Shown piece after piece: positions 32,146 through 42,864 of a DNA stretch of 64,000 nt. A model generated the notes under the pieces. The model was not told the origin of the DNA, did no database searches, and saw only the letters and a list, made by a program, of their open reading frames with translations. The position numbers and the translations under genes were made by a program. This stretch comes from Ceratodon purpureus (lineage: Eukaryota > Streptophyta > Bryopsida > Pseudoditrichales > Ditrichaceae), in the NCBI GenBank assembly GCA_014871385.1, contig CM026426.1:14728517-14792516 (forward strand). Reading direction: 5' to 3'. The first letter of the stretch is position 1. Each line of letters starts with the position of its first letter.

Positions 32146-32384
32146 TGTTAGAAAATAATTGTGCGATTCTAGAAGCACCTGTTAACCTAAGTCCCACCAA
32201 ACCTAGACCGAGAGATCTGTGCTACGTGTCACTCATCGGTCAGCCCAAACTATCAGTTACTTAGCAAGTTGATTAGTTAGAACTCTCAGTTAGTTAGTAT
32301 TTAGTCGACCTTTGTTTTCTTCAATGTATTCAGTCTTTATTATATTGAATCAGTCTCTACATGAGATTTTGTGCTTTCGCAACA
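32146..32384 (+). repeat. 3' LTR of copia element
   Basis: 239 bp, nearly identical to 26030-26268, followed by the CTCTG duplication. Confidence 0.95.
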
Positions 32385-32504
32385 CTCTGTGATCCCTATG
32401 ACTGGTTTCTACGTAAAAGAAGTCGGACAAAATGATCACCATGCTGATCAATATCACCTCCTTCACTGTGCGTTCATAATTCTTCAGTATGCATTCTTTT
32501 CTCT

Positions 32505-33798
32505 TCACAGATGGCTGAGGAGATCTGCCACGGCTTTCAAGTGAGCCACCGACGTGTCGATACTGGCGATGGTGAGGACATATTGCTTCTCCGCCGCTTC
32601 CAGCTCTGAAGTCATCTTCAATACAATCTTCGTCTGCCGTTTCTTCTTAAATTCCCAACCGTGTCGCCTGTGACGTGCCATTTCGACGGCCGAGGACCAA
32701 GAATTGACCAACCTCTCGCAGACAAGTGAATTTCCGGCGAGCTCTCTTCTGGTCCGAGTCTACTGCAATGTCCTCGCTTCTTTTTGTCGCCAAGGAGACT
32801 ATACTCGCCTGCTCGTACTCCGCTGTGGCAAGCTCGATGGCGTCGCACTTCTCCAAACATTTCCTGGTTACATATTTCTCACGATCCCTCTCGGCGTTGA
32901 GCTTTGCACGTGCCTTCACCAACTCTGATTTTGCACTGTGTGCATCCTCTCGTAAATTCGCGCGCTTTGCATCAACCGCTTCGGAGACCTTCGCACGGAC
33001 CAAGGACAAACTATTCAGGGTATGGACGTTGAGGTTGGTGATCTGCACTTCCGTGACGTTGTCAACTAGACCAAAGAACGGGCGGTGAGTAGGCGGACGA
33101 CCTTCAAATTTTATTGGGAACTCCCCTGCTCCCGGATTAACAGCGAACACAACTGCTTCGGGAGACGATGGCGGGGTAACATCTTCAGCAGGGGCATGGA
33201 GTTGCATACGACAGAGGATAGAGGAACACGTTAGTTAAGCTTGATCCAAAGCACGCAACAACAGACAGCTATAACTCCAAGTCAATCAAGCAACATTTTG
33301 GCGCAAATTCACAAGTCAGAGTGGCGATGGCCACGAGTAAAACAAGAGCGGGTGTTGCAGTACCTTGAAAGCATAATTTGGGACAACTTTCCTGAATGGA
33401 TTCAAGGGTGATTTGATGTCAATGTACTCAGGCAAGATGCGAGGAACACCGCTTCGGGACTGCCATGGATGCGTCTGTTTAAACGCGAATTCAGCCCAAT
33501 TTATATCTTTGCCCATGGCCTTAGCGAGTAGCCCCCTGGCGAAATGGAAAGGAATTACACCGGATAGTGGCCACTTCAGTTGCAACACTCGCTTGTAAAG
33601 ACGCTGGACATAACGCTGATACTCGTCACTCCCGTGATTGTTGAAGGTGAATCCTGCATTTGTTTTCGGCCCCCAGAATTGGACGAGCTCCTGCCGGCTT
33701 GGTAGCATCTCCGGAGGCGACACAGTGGGGACGATGCCGTCGCTGTGGAGTCTCATATACTTGACATACCATCGGACGAGGCATCGTGGAGAAGACAT
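32505..33798 (-). pseudogene. Element-encoded protein with GKDINWAE domain and coiled coil
   Basis: The first exon starts at ATG 33798 (MSSPRCLVRWY) and encodes a helical domain ending in ARGLLAKAMGKDINWAEF. A donor (AAG then GTACTG) lies near 33361, and a second protein-like segment runs 33207 to about 32700 with a long charged coiled coil (AKRANLREDAHSAKSELVKA). A frame change near 32700 is needed to continue to the stop at 32505. The NWA-type motif also occurs in the proteins at 49411-51286 and 57857-60067. In plants this pattern is found in putative transposon proteins of unknown function. Together with the DUF7869 gene upstream it may belong to one multi-gene element. Confidence 0.5.
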
Positions 33799-34815
33799 TG
33801 CAAACTATTACAAAACTACAGAAATGAGAAGCGCCCGGGGGTACTCGGGAGAAGATGAGCTGAATGCAACTGGAACTCTGCAAATGTGGCGCAAGAGAGG
33901 ATTGCTTACAGAGATATCCTGTTCTCTGGGATTAACGACAACCGCCAATAAGGGTTATTGATCCTCCTGCAGATGAGAGGCGCTGTATTTTCATGACGCT
34001 GCATGTCATGTCTCCATGGTCCTGGGATTTGGGGAGATCGTGATGATGAGATATATGTCACAAAAGTGATCTGGAAATCAAGGACAGACTAGACTGGACA
34101 GAGTGCACTAATAGCTAAGGTAGGAGGAACTAACTAGTAATAGGAAAATTAGTGAAAATGGTCACGTCACATCTGCACACTGTGAATTTACAGCAGAGGC
34201 GCAGTGTTTTACATTATGAGCTGAAATCGATAAGAAGGAAATAAATATAAGAAAATGGTAGTTAAATGCACTCTAAACAGGTATACAGACGCTGAAAATG
34301 GAACAATTTCAATTAAACTTAGAAGAGCAAGCTAAATGTGTAGCAGAAAAAATTTCGTAACGTACCAGTACATAAAGATGCCACGCACTTAGGACGTGAA
34401 TTCAGTCAAGTCAAACAAATAACCTGCAGAGTACTAGATGACTCTAGGTGTTAACATGCAAGGGTCTAAGTGCCCCATGAATCCACTCTGTAGTATTCAT
34501 TAAAGCAGGAAACAAAATCTAGAGCAGATGAAAGGTTATGAGATGGTAATATCGTGAACAGAATTATGGATTCTTAACTACACGTGATTCCACTGATATT
34601 AGGGGACTGGACATACCTGATGCTGTTGGTGCTAGGTCCGGTATAAGATACTTCAATTGGCGACCAAAAACAAAACTTTATCAGTACAGTCTAGGGCTAA
34701 TCAAATGAAGAGCATAATTTCACACTGCTCTGAAATTTACTTTTAACTTTAAAATAAACTACTACAAAGGTCTGCAATCATACAAGCATAGGGCATACAC
34801 AAAACACCATATACG
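33799..34815. other. Non-coding stretch upstream of the coiled-coil gene
   Basis: No protein-like frames on either strand and no repeat structure noticed. Confidence 0.45.
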
Positions 34816-34848
34816 TTATTTTGGGAGATTTATCATCTCCCAAAATAA
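34816..34848. repeat. Perfect hairpin, 14-bp stem and 5-nt loop
   Basis: Arms TTATTTTGGGAGAT and ATCTCCCAAAATAA around TTATC. It may be a cruciform or the core of a small palindromic element. Confidence 0.8.
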
Positions 34849-34979
34849 TGCATTACATTGGTCGAGCTAAAATGGGCACAAGGGTCTCATAGTTGGCAAT
34901 AAAAAGCTAATAAGGAATTTCCATTAAACTGGGAGATGATCATACAATAATATCGGGAAATGAAAGAACCGGATGGTTT

Positions 34980-35785
34980 ACTAAATATATATGAAAAAAT
35001 ACAAGGTAGGTCAAACCAACCTAAATGAACATCATGCATATAACTGGAAATGAAACCAACGGATAACTTGGGCAAACTTATATTACATATATATGTGTGG
35101 AAATACAATTTAGGTCGACACTCTTTATATGTTGAATCCGTGACGGGCCCTTTCAGACCTATACAAACATTCAAGTTGCCTCGACCAACATAGTTGCCTA
35201 CAGTTTCGTAAATATGATTTAGAATCGAAGAACATACGGACTTCAGTATAGTCCCATGCCAACAAATGTATGTTATCGGCTCTAATTCACAAATCAAAAC
35301 TAAGAACTTCAACGCCAGATGTTGTTCACATTGCCTCAACCTAAACGGCTGCCTATATGCTAGTATATATGATATAGAATCAACGGACTAATGAAACTAA
35401 GTAAATATCTCTCCGAACAACTATAAGTGACCTGTTGGAATTCAATACTCATAAAGTACGAACTTCAACGCCAAATGTAGTTTAGGTCGCCTCAACCTAA
35501 ACTGATGCCTATAATGTGGTACAGATGATATATAAGCAATGGACTTAAAGACTTAAGTAGTGTCCCCTCCAACAAAATATATGTGATTTGCTAGAATTCA
35601 AAACATAAACACTATCAACTAATACGCTATATCTCATTTAGGTCGACTCGAGCTAAACATCTACCTTTGTCTAGAAAACATAATGTTGGATGAATGCATA
35701 AACAAAATTCAGTTTAGTTCTCTCCGAACAAATATAAGTGATCTGCCGAAATTCAGAACTTCAAGACTACCAACTTGAAAGCTAC
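34980..35785. repeat. Diverged tandem array, about 5 units of about 155 bp
   Basis: Recurring blocks such as AACTTCAACGCCAAATGTAG (35461, and a variant at 35307) and CTCCGAACAA followed by TATAAGTGA (about 35410, 35565, 35720) recur every 153-159 bp. Each better-preserved unit carries a 21-nt imperfect palindrome of the TTTAG...CTAAA type (35481-35501 and 35637-35657). The array lies just beyond the 3' end of the DUF7869 gene. Confidence 0.65.
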
Positions 35786-35789
35786 TTGT

Positions 35790-38627
35790 CTATTCAGAAT
35801 CAGGAGAAACAAATCTCTCCAAAGAGGCCTTTATAATGTCCAGTTGTTTGAGTGGAATCTTCAGCGTTGGATCCTTGCCGCGCCCCCGCTCGTTCACATT
35901 TGTCTTTACTTTTAATTTCCAAGCTGTTATGACGGCATCGGTACTCTGCCACGACTCAGGTACATCCTTCTCTATTGTCCAACAAAGTCTCCCATCCACA
36001 TCCTAGCCGGTATAGAATTTCAAAACATCTTCCTCTTGGGAAATTGGACGGTAAAATTGTACTTGGATCGTGTTCGGGAGGTTAGGGTTTGAATTAGGGT
36101 CAGTCAAGGCCCTCGCAAGCCAGAAAGGACGAATGTCTTCATCGCAGGGTCGTAATGCTAAGAAGTACCCTGCAAAAAGGTCTCGCGCAACACGGAATGA
36201 CGGTCCTCGGCGATCCCGTTTGTGACCAACAAAGTGATCATCCTTTGCGAACTCCTCGCGCAAAGTTCCATCCTCCTCAAACTCGTCTTCGACAGAGTGA
36301 GTGAGCCGAGTCGATGGCCAAAAACCGTGCTCCAAAGTGCGGACTGCATCAAAGGGGATGGCAAGAGCCTCTTTAACATCGTTCCAGTTGTATGAGAGTG
36401 GCTCATAGATTCTTCTGGACTCAACTGAATCAGAAGATAGCCTCTCCCAATGATCTACAAAATCCAACAACCCCTTAATCACATCAGGCAGGTTCCGCAT
36501 CTCGCGAGGCGCCACGGCACCAGGAACACCACGGGGCCATAAAGATCGACCTTCTGAATCCTCCTTCCACAACTTGATGCCCACATCCATCTCCTTTTGG
36601 CAGCCAATCGTCGTCGTGACAGAAAATTTTATATTTCATGACCGGGCATCCTGAAGAATCTACATAGAACTTGAACTGATGAGCTTTAGTGTGACCCATT
36701 AACATGTCGTCGCCATCAAGCATCCACTCCGCGATGAATTTCTTGAAAACTAGGACCTCCTGAATCAGTTGCGGAATTGTTGGTACAGCTTCATTTTTCA
36801 TGAAGACTTCATGAGGAGAGGAACTGTGGGGAAGTCCTCCCTCCGCAAAGCCATGCTCCATCGTCCGAAAAGGGCATCAATATTGTCATGAGTATGGCCA
36901 ACCAGCATGAAGTTCATGTACACTTTGCGAAACATCCGCTTCGCGGCTAATAGGGACCAGAATGAAAAAACAAATCTATTCTTGTTATCGCTGACAGCGT
37001 TATCCATTTGGACGTTAAGAATGGGAGGCAAGGGTTTCGCAGCAACACAAACCTCAGGAGGAGGGCCAAGAGGATCCAGACACATCTTTGAAGCATGCAA
37101 AAGTGCGGCACACAGTGGGTGAGAAGGATTTTCTTGAAAGAAATCCCTGGAGGTGGACTTAGGAGGTGACTCAAGATCCCGAAGGAGCTTTGCAAACGAT
37201 CCAACCGTGTAATAAGCGTCGTGTGAGTAAACGTCAAGGCCATAATGGGCATAATGCTGATCCACATGCCCATGAGCAAGCATTCCCGTGACAGCGAGAG
37301 GAAGCTTCATGAGACCGTCTAAGTGTTTGACCTTGTGGGATAAGGCCGGCGACGCTGTCTTGGAGTGGTCCATTTTATCATCCATAATTGTAAAAACTTC
37401 ATGAGGAGTGGCCTTCGACCTGAATCGATTAGGTAGTACAAGTTCCTATGCGCCATTGCAGAGTCATTGTGCAGCCTCATTTTCCTAGACCATAACAGAG
37501 ACGCCTGAGAGGTTGTTGAGGTCAACTTCTTCTGGGACTCGAACTCATCACATTTTGAGCAACGAGCAAAGTTGTCTCCTGCTCGTTTGGCATAATATTC
37601 TGGATAGCTAAGCCTCTTGATCTTGCTCAAGTTAGAAGCGGACATAGGAGGCAATCCAAAGTCCGCTAGATGTTCATCGAGGATCGGAATCTGTTCCTTC
37701 CATTTGAAATTGGAAGGTAGAACTTTAGCAACAATTGTCTCTCTTGTGGGCAGAACACAACTCTTGTGGAGCATGTGGTTGGCATGCCTGTCAATGATGG
37801 CCCCTAGGACGGCAGTTGCTACAACTCTGTGTTTCCTAGGTTTACGTAAACCAGTGTTACCGTATAATTGAGCTTTGAAACCACCAGCAGCATACTTAGC
37901 ATTTCAATAGAATGTACTGGAACTCACTCCTATGATCTTCATCCACGCGAAGGGGCAAACATCTATGCCCTCTAGAGTCACTACACTCCGCCCTACTGAA
38001 TTCTTGTGAATCTGTCTATGCACGTCGAGTTTTATATGGTTTCGGAAGTGCACGGTGGTCCTGTCGTACATACGCAATCGCAGAGTAGAGATTTTATCTC
38101 TGGGATAGTGTTGGACGCACAGTTGAGCGCAGCATGTGTTTGCCGCTACAGAGTTAATCGACGGCTACGTCATCAGAAACTCAGCGTTACGTGATATAGG
38201 TGGGGGGGGTATTCCTAAAGAAGTTATCATACGATCGTGTACGATCACCCAGGGATCGGTTATGCTCCGCAACCCAACGGTTATAAACATCACGTTGACT
38301 ATGGTGCTGTAGACTAACTCCATCCAGATAGACGTGGCTGATAGGCCACGTTTTGAAGGAGTACCTCCAATCATCCTCTGACTCTTCTTTGACTAACGAA
38401 CGTGATACCTGGACGACGACGACAAAATCACCAAGGGGGCCAATCGAGTCAGATACCAAGCTAGACCTAGGGTTCCGGATCAAACCCTCTGCTAATGGGA
38501 TATTGTCGTCACTGTAAATTGTAACAGTCTTGTTTTGCCAAAATCTTGAGGGGACAACCACAAAGTCTGGAAGCTTTGGGTTTACAGGAGCTTCAACGGG
38601 TACCTCGTCATCTGAGGAGTAATCCAT
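35790..38627 (-). pseudogene. DUF7869-type putative transposase, broken
   Basis: The gene starts at ATG 38627 (MDYSSDDEVP), acidic, and continues to about 38215. The frame then changes by a splice or by slippage in a C run. From about 38160 to 37319 a zinc-knuckle-like and helical region follows (CPFAWMKIIGVSSSTFY near 37910, CSKCDEFE near 37540), with a TGA near 37897. The DDE-like core at 37385-36798 has MDDKMDHSK, LNVQMDNAVSDNKNR and VGHTHDNIDALFGR, the signature of DUF7869 proteins, thought to be RNase H-fold transposases. Frame changes near 36800 and 36550 and a TAG at 36003-36005 interrupt the C-terminal part, which ends at 35790. Some breaks may be introns; the TAG and TGA are clear damage. 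A palindrome triplet lies upstream at 38723-38836. Confidence 0.7.
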
Positions 38628-38722
38628 TGTACCTGGAATGCAACAGTTTCAAACATACGAGAACATATTATACTCCTTGAAGAGAATTCATCTAACAGTC
38701 GGAGACCATAGTCCAGGCACCG

Positions 38723-38836
38723 TTTAGCTCCAGTCGAGCTAAATTGTACCTAGACTATGGGTAGTTCAGTTTAGCTTGAGTCGAGCTAAACTGCGCTGCC
38801 TTATGGACGGAGCAGTTTAGCTCGAGTCAAGCTAAA
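38723..38836. repeat. Palindrome triplet A
   Basis: Three 21-nt imperfect palindromes with arms TTTAGCT and AGCTAAA at 38723-38743, 38770-38790 and 38816-38836. They lie upstream of the DUF7869 gene start, probably in a leader intron, because a pyrimidine-poor but AG-ending acceptor (GCATTCCAG) precedes the ATG. Confidence 0.85.
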
Positions 38837-41320
38837 TTGCACTCTGCAAAAAGCGGCGTATTAATAGAAGTGCACATCGTCGGAATTCAGACTTGGAGAC
38901 TTAGAGTACGTATACGGTATCCTCTCTCTAATGTTTCCGAGTAGCAAAGAAAGACACTGCTAAAACACCAAGAATTGCAACAACCGCAAACATAGAACAA
39001 CCGAAATTCAGTTATACGTGTTGATGATCGAAGAAAACTGAAGAGAAGACGTACAAGAGAAACGGCGCAGTATAGCTTCCGCCTAGAAAACAACGACCTC
39101 CAAGAGAGCATCGAGAGCTCCTACACGTGAGAGAAGCAAGTGAGTAGAGAAAAGACTTCGAGCGGGGACGATTCTAGAGGTCCTTCTCTAATGTGTGACC
39201 GTTTTCATGTCGTTTTACTTTTGAATATAGGCGGGAATAATGCCGGGCCATTCGTCCCTCCACATTTGGTGGTGTGAGCAAGCGCGGGAAATATAACTTT
39301 CCCTATTCTTGGGCCCTTTTCCTGGATGCAAATGCGGAATATTTGGTGCATTAATTGTATCAAATGGGAAGGGTTGGACACGTCATAGCGCTAGACAGAA
39401 AGTTGACTTTCAACCTTGAACTTATCCTCTTCTACTAGGGAACAGGGTTCAGGGTTCATCGTTAAGGGTTTAGGGTATGAGGTCCACGGTTAAGGGTTTA
39501 GGGTTTTATAGGAATATTAAATTTATCGTATAGGGAATAAAATTAATTCGAAGATTGTTTGAAACTATTTGAATTTCGAGATTCAGGTTCATACAGAGAT
39601 GCACATTGTTAAAGACGTACATATTTTGATGTACTAGTGGATGCATTTTTTTCTCAAATTTAGTATTAAATATGATGTGGGAATTCAAATCATTACATGT
39701 GAGATAATGAATACTTCTTGATATACCTAGGTAGATATATATTTTTAAATCTACAAATAAATCTTTATGTAAAAATTTAGTTGGATATATTTATCATGTA
39801 TCTATATTCATGACATATGTTTATTTAGTTCTTTATGTATTTCAAAATGTATTCGTTTTGCCATGAATGGTGTAAGTTTATTTATTTTTGTGCTTTTTAG
39901 AATATTTATATGTTTATATACACATATCTAATCTTAGAATTTGATTCATATCAGATACAAAGACAAATACCCCTTGAAATTCTGAAATCGGTGAGGTTTT
40001 GCTACGATTAGTAATATCTATCATGAATCGGTTTTTTTAATTTGTTGTTTACATTTTTTGGGCACTTGTTTTACCTTATATTATTTTATTGTCTATGTTT
40101 GACATCCTTTTTGGAGTGGATTAGGTAGAACGTGCGGAAAAATGAATTCAAGCCAAAAAAATAATTATGAAAATCAAGAAAATTATCATGTACAAACATG
40201 TACATAGATACTGCAATTTTAAAATTTAATTTTCATTATGGAATAATAATTTAAGTTATATCAGAATCACTGAATTGCAATATTGATATTTACAAGGATT
40301 GCGAGTTTAATATTGTTGTCACTTTTTTATTTATTTATTTGTATTAACCTGATTCGGGTAATGAGAAAGTGAAAATAACTTTCTTCAAGAAGTTACTTTA
40401 AAGATAGATAGTGCGGTTTAGTCTCCATATTGTTAAATCCATATGGTTTGGTAAATTAACTCTTTCTTACCTTAAATAGAATTCACCATGATGGCTCCAT
40501 AACTCACATAGGATTGGAGAACCATGTCCCTCAATGTCTAGTGTGAAAGGGGTGCGAGGTTGCCAACCCAATGTGAGTTCCAATGAAAACTAAACAGGAT
40601 AGGAAACTCTTTTTTTTGTTTATTTTGGTGATAAATATTGGGTATTTTTTTCAGTACTTCCAATCATGCTTGTATTATGTGAAGTTGGTATTGCATTTTC
40701 ATTGTATTTGTTTCAGTCTGCATTTTGTCTGTGTTTGTTTTGGTCTGCATTTTGTCTGTGTTTTTTTAAAATAAGAAGATATTTGGAATGATATAAATTT
40801 ATGAATTTAAATTATTTTAAGACCTCTGAACTAATACGAATCTTAGTTCCGAAAGTACGACATCAAATAATTGTATTGTTTTTAAGACTTTGTATTAATT
40901 AATTTCGAATGGTGTAGTTTTATTTTTGTTTTTAATATTTAAAATATTTATATGATTGTAGTACTTAGCATATTAGAAGATATTTGATTTCATATAACTT
41001 TATAAATTTACATAAGTTTTTGACTTTTGAACTTCTATGAATTAAAGATAGAGAAGTATGTTTTTAAATGTTTTTATTATTTTCTAGCCTCTCTATTACT
41101 AAATTTATACCAAACTATGGAAATTTTAGAATACAATATGTACAAATATGAAAGCATCAAATGAATGAATTCCTTAATGTAATACTATTATATTTAATAA
41201 TATATACTTGAATATACTTCATATATATACTTGTATATACTTCGTATATATACTTGAATATACTTGAATATTCTTTTAATATTTGGATAAACTTTAATAT
41301 ACTTTATTCTTTTCGTACTA
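38837..41320. other. AT-rich divergent spacer with telomere-like patch
   Basis: It separates the minus-strand DUF7869 gene from the plus-strand ParB-like gene. Apart from a telomere-like patch at 39437-39507 I see no gene or element ends. Confidence 0.5.
39437..39507 (+). repeat. Degenerate TTTAGGG-like telomere repeats
   Basis: Repeated CAGGGTT, AAGGGTTTAGGGT and TTTAGGG units over about 70 bp, resembling interstitial plant telomere sequence. Confidence 0.6.
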
Positions 41321-41456
41321 TTTAGCTCGACTCGAGCTAAACAACACATCATCCACTAAGGGTCCAAAGCAGTTTAGCTCGACTCAAGCTAAACTGCTGG
41401 GACGTCCAGTTTCATATTTCTTGAATGAACCACCATTTAGCTTGAATCGAGCTAAA
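41321..41456. repeat. Palindrome triplet B
   Basis: Three 21-nt palindromes at 41321-41341, 41373-41393 and 41436-41456, the first nearly perfect. They end 40 bp before an apparent 3' splice site (CTCCTTGTAG, 41489-41498), so they appear to be intronic in the ParB-like gene. Confidence 0.88.
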
Positions 41457-41498
41457 TGGCTTCGAATTTTTCTAATGTTAAACGTTTGCTCCTTGTAG

Positions 41499-42068
41499 TG
41501 AGGAGAAAACTCGGGTACTTGAGGCGCTACAACATTTCTTCAAGCTTGTTCCAAATTCAGCCTCGGATGATGATGACGGGGATGACTCAAGGACGTTTGA
41601 GGCGTGGACTTTCAAAGACCCCTCGAAGGTGAAACGTTGGAGTTTGCGATGGGTTGCGCACATCCCGTATCTAACCTTCGCTACCGTTTACAAGGGTAAA
41701 GTCGAAGATCCCCAGGTCACTGACATGGAAACGAAGGTCATTGAGTTTGACCATAAGGAGAAAGACCTCATAAAGATCATGTGCTCATCTACCAGGATTA
41801 ATCCATACTACTTCACCATAGTAGTGGACGTATCAGAGAACGTCTTCGACCTGATTTCCTTAATGGAAAGTCTATCTCATTCTTACTACAATGAGATAAA
41901 GAAGACATTGAGGCAAGAGGTATTAGACAAGAAATGGGCAACCAAAGAAGGCCGTACTCTCCAGGCGAAGCCGCTAGCATTCAAACTGAGGAATGTCCTC
42001 AACAGCCTTACGCTCGCCGCAACAGAGGCAAAGGCTAGGCTAACCCACGGCAATTCTCCAATGGACAT
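41499..42068 (+). pseudogene. ParB-like gene, 5' fragment left of the 12-kb insertion
   Basis: From the splice acceptor at 41498 an open frame encodes EEKTRVLEALQHFF and then a globular domain (WSLRWVAHIPYLTFATVYKG, then a conserved VVDVSENVFDLI). It is cut at 42068 by the 12-kb element. Joining 42068 plus one TA to 54122 keeps the frame (codons run from GAC across the junction into GTG TCT), showing that 54122-55700 is the continuation of the same gene. The upstream exons are not identified. Confidence 0.65.
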
Positions 42069-42070
42069 TA

Positions 42071-42105
42071 GGTGCAAAATGGGGTCAAGAAAAGGCCGTG
42101 TAAGC
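42071..42105 (+). repeat. Left 35-bp terminal inverted repeat of the 12-kb element
   Basis: Matches the inverse of 54085-54119 at 33 of 35 positions. Confidence 0.9.
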
Positions 42106-42864
42106 CTGCCCAAATTAGGTGAACCCCCTGCCCAAATGCCGCTCTGTGGCTAGCAGTGGGTGCGAGAATCGCTGCCCGCAGAGTTGATAGAGCAACTTAA
42201 TGGTCTCGGGATGGGGTTGCGGGGCGGGGTCGGTGAGCCTAGTGGCGCCGAGGTGGCTCCATTGTTTGGTGAACCACGACTTGTCGCATTTACTGCCCAT
42301 GAAGCCCGATTCGAAGGAGAGATGACGGGAGATTGGTGTCAACTGTTTCAAGATTCGAAGTTTGCTGCCACAATGGGAAGAAGCCATAGAGCTCGGTGGA
42401 GACGAGGTTGGTCTCCCCACCTGAGAATGGGGAGAATCGAAGTTGGGTGCGTAGAATTCGGGTGTTGCAGGACCAACGACCCAATTCTGAGGTGGAATTC
42501 CAGAGAGTCAAGGGAAATTGTGACAACTAAACCAGTGAGCATGATTTTACAGATACGCGCTGGCAGCAATTACAAATTCGAGCAGCAAGCATTCAAAGGG
42601 TGTTCTTGCAACACCTATTGCCGTGGACTGAAGAGGTTGTGTAAGTGTCGATTTCTCTACAATGGGGAGTTTGGGTCGTGCATGGGAGATGATGCTATTC
42701 ATTTGATCCTGCAATTTCCTTGAGTGGCTATGGTATAGAGTTTGGTTGTTGAGAATTCTCGAGTTTTGGGTATTTGGCAATCTTAAAAACGTTTTTCTAC
42801 ATACTTCCACACCGATCCGGGGCATTGAGAGCTTGAAGCACTACTTCCGAATTCTGGACTCACG
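42106..42864. other. Left subterminal region of the 12-kb element
   Basis: Long frames exist on both strands here but none looks like a real protein. The sequence is the leader between the terminal repeat and the first gene and contains one imperfect GCTGGCAGCA motif at about 42560. Confidence 0.5.

Larger units (their letters stand above)
26030..32384 (+). mobile_element. Ty1-copia LTR retrotransposon, 6355 bp, target duplication CTCTG
   Basis: Two 239-bp LTRs (26030-26268 and 32146-32384) start TGTTAG and end CAACA. They are flanked by CTCTG at 26025-26029 and 32385-32389. The LTRs differ at only two positions I can find, so insertion is recent. Gene order gag, protease, integrase, reverse transcriptase, RNase H identifies copia. 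Despite its youth, gag and reverse transcriptase contain several stops and a frameshift, so this copy was probably mobilised by proteins from another copy. A 738-bp inverted-repeat element sits in gag, and a spliced antisense gene precedes the 3' LTR. Confidence 0.95.

Noticed and set aside
42160..42723. 187-codon frame in the left part of the 12-kb element, in frame with the ParB-like fragment
   Set aside because: The upstream frame crosses the terminal repeat by chance and composition is not protein-like; an opposing frame of similar quality exists.
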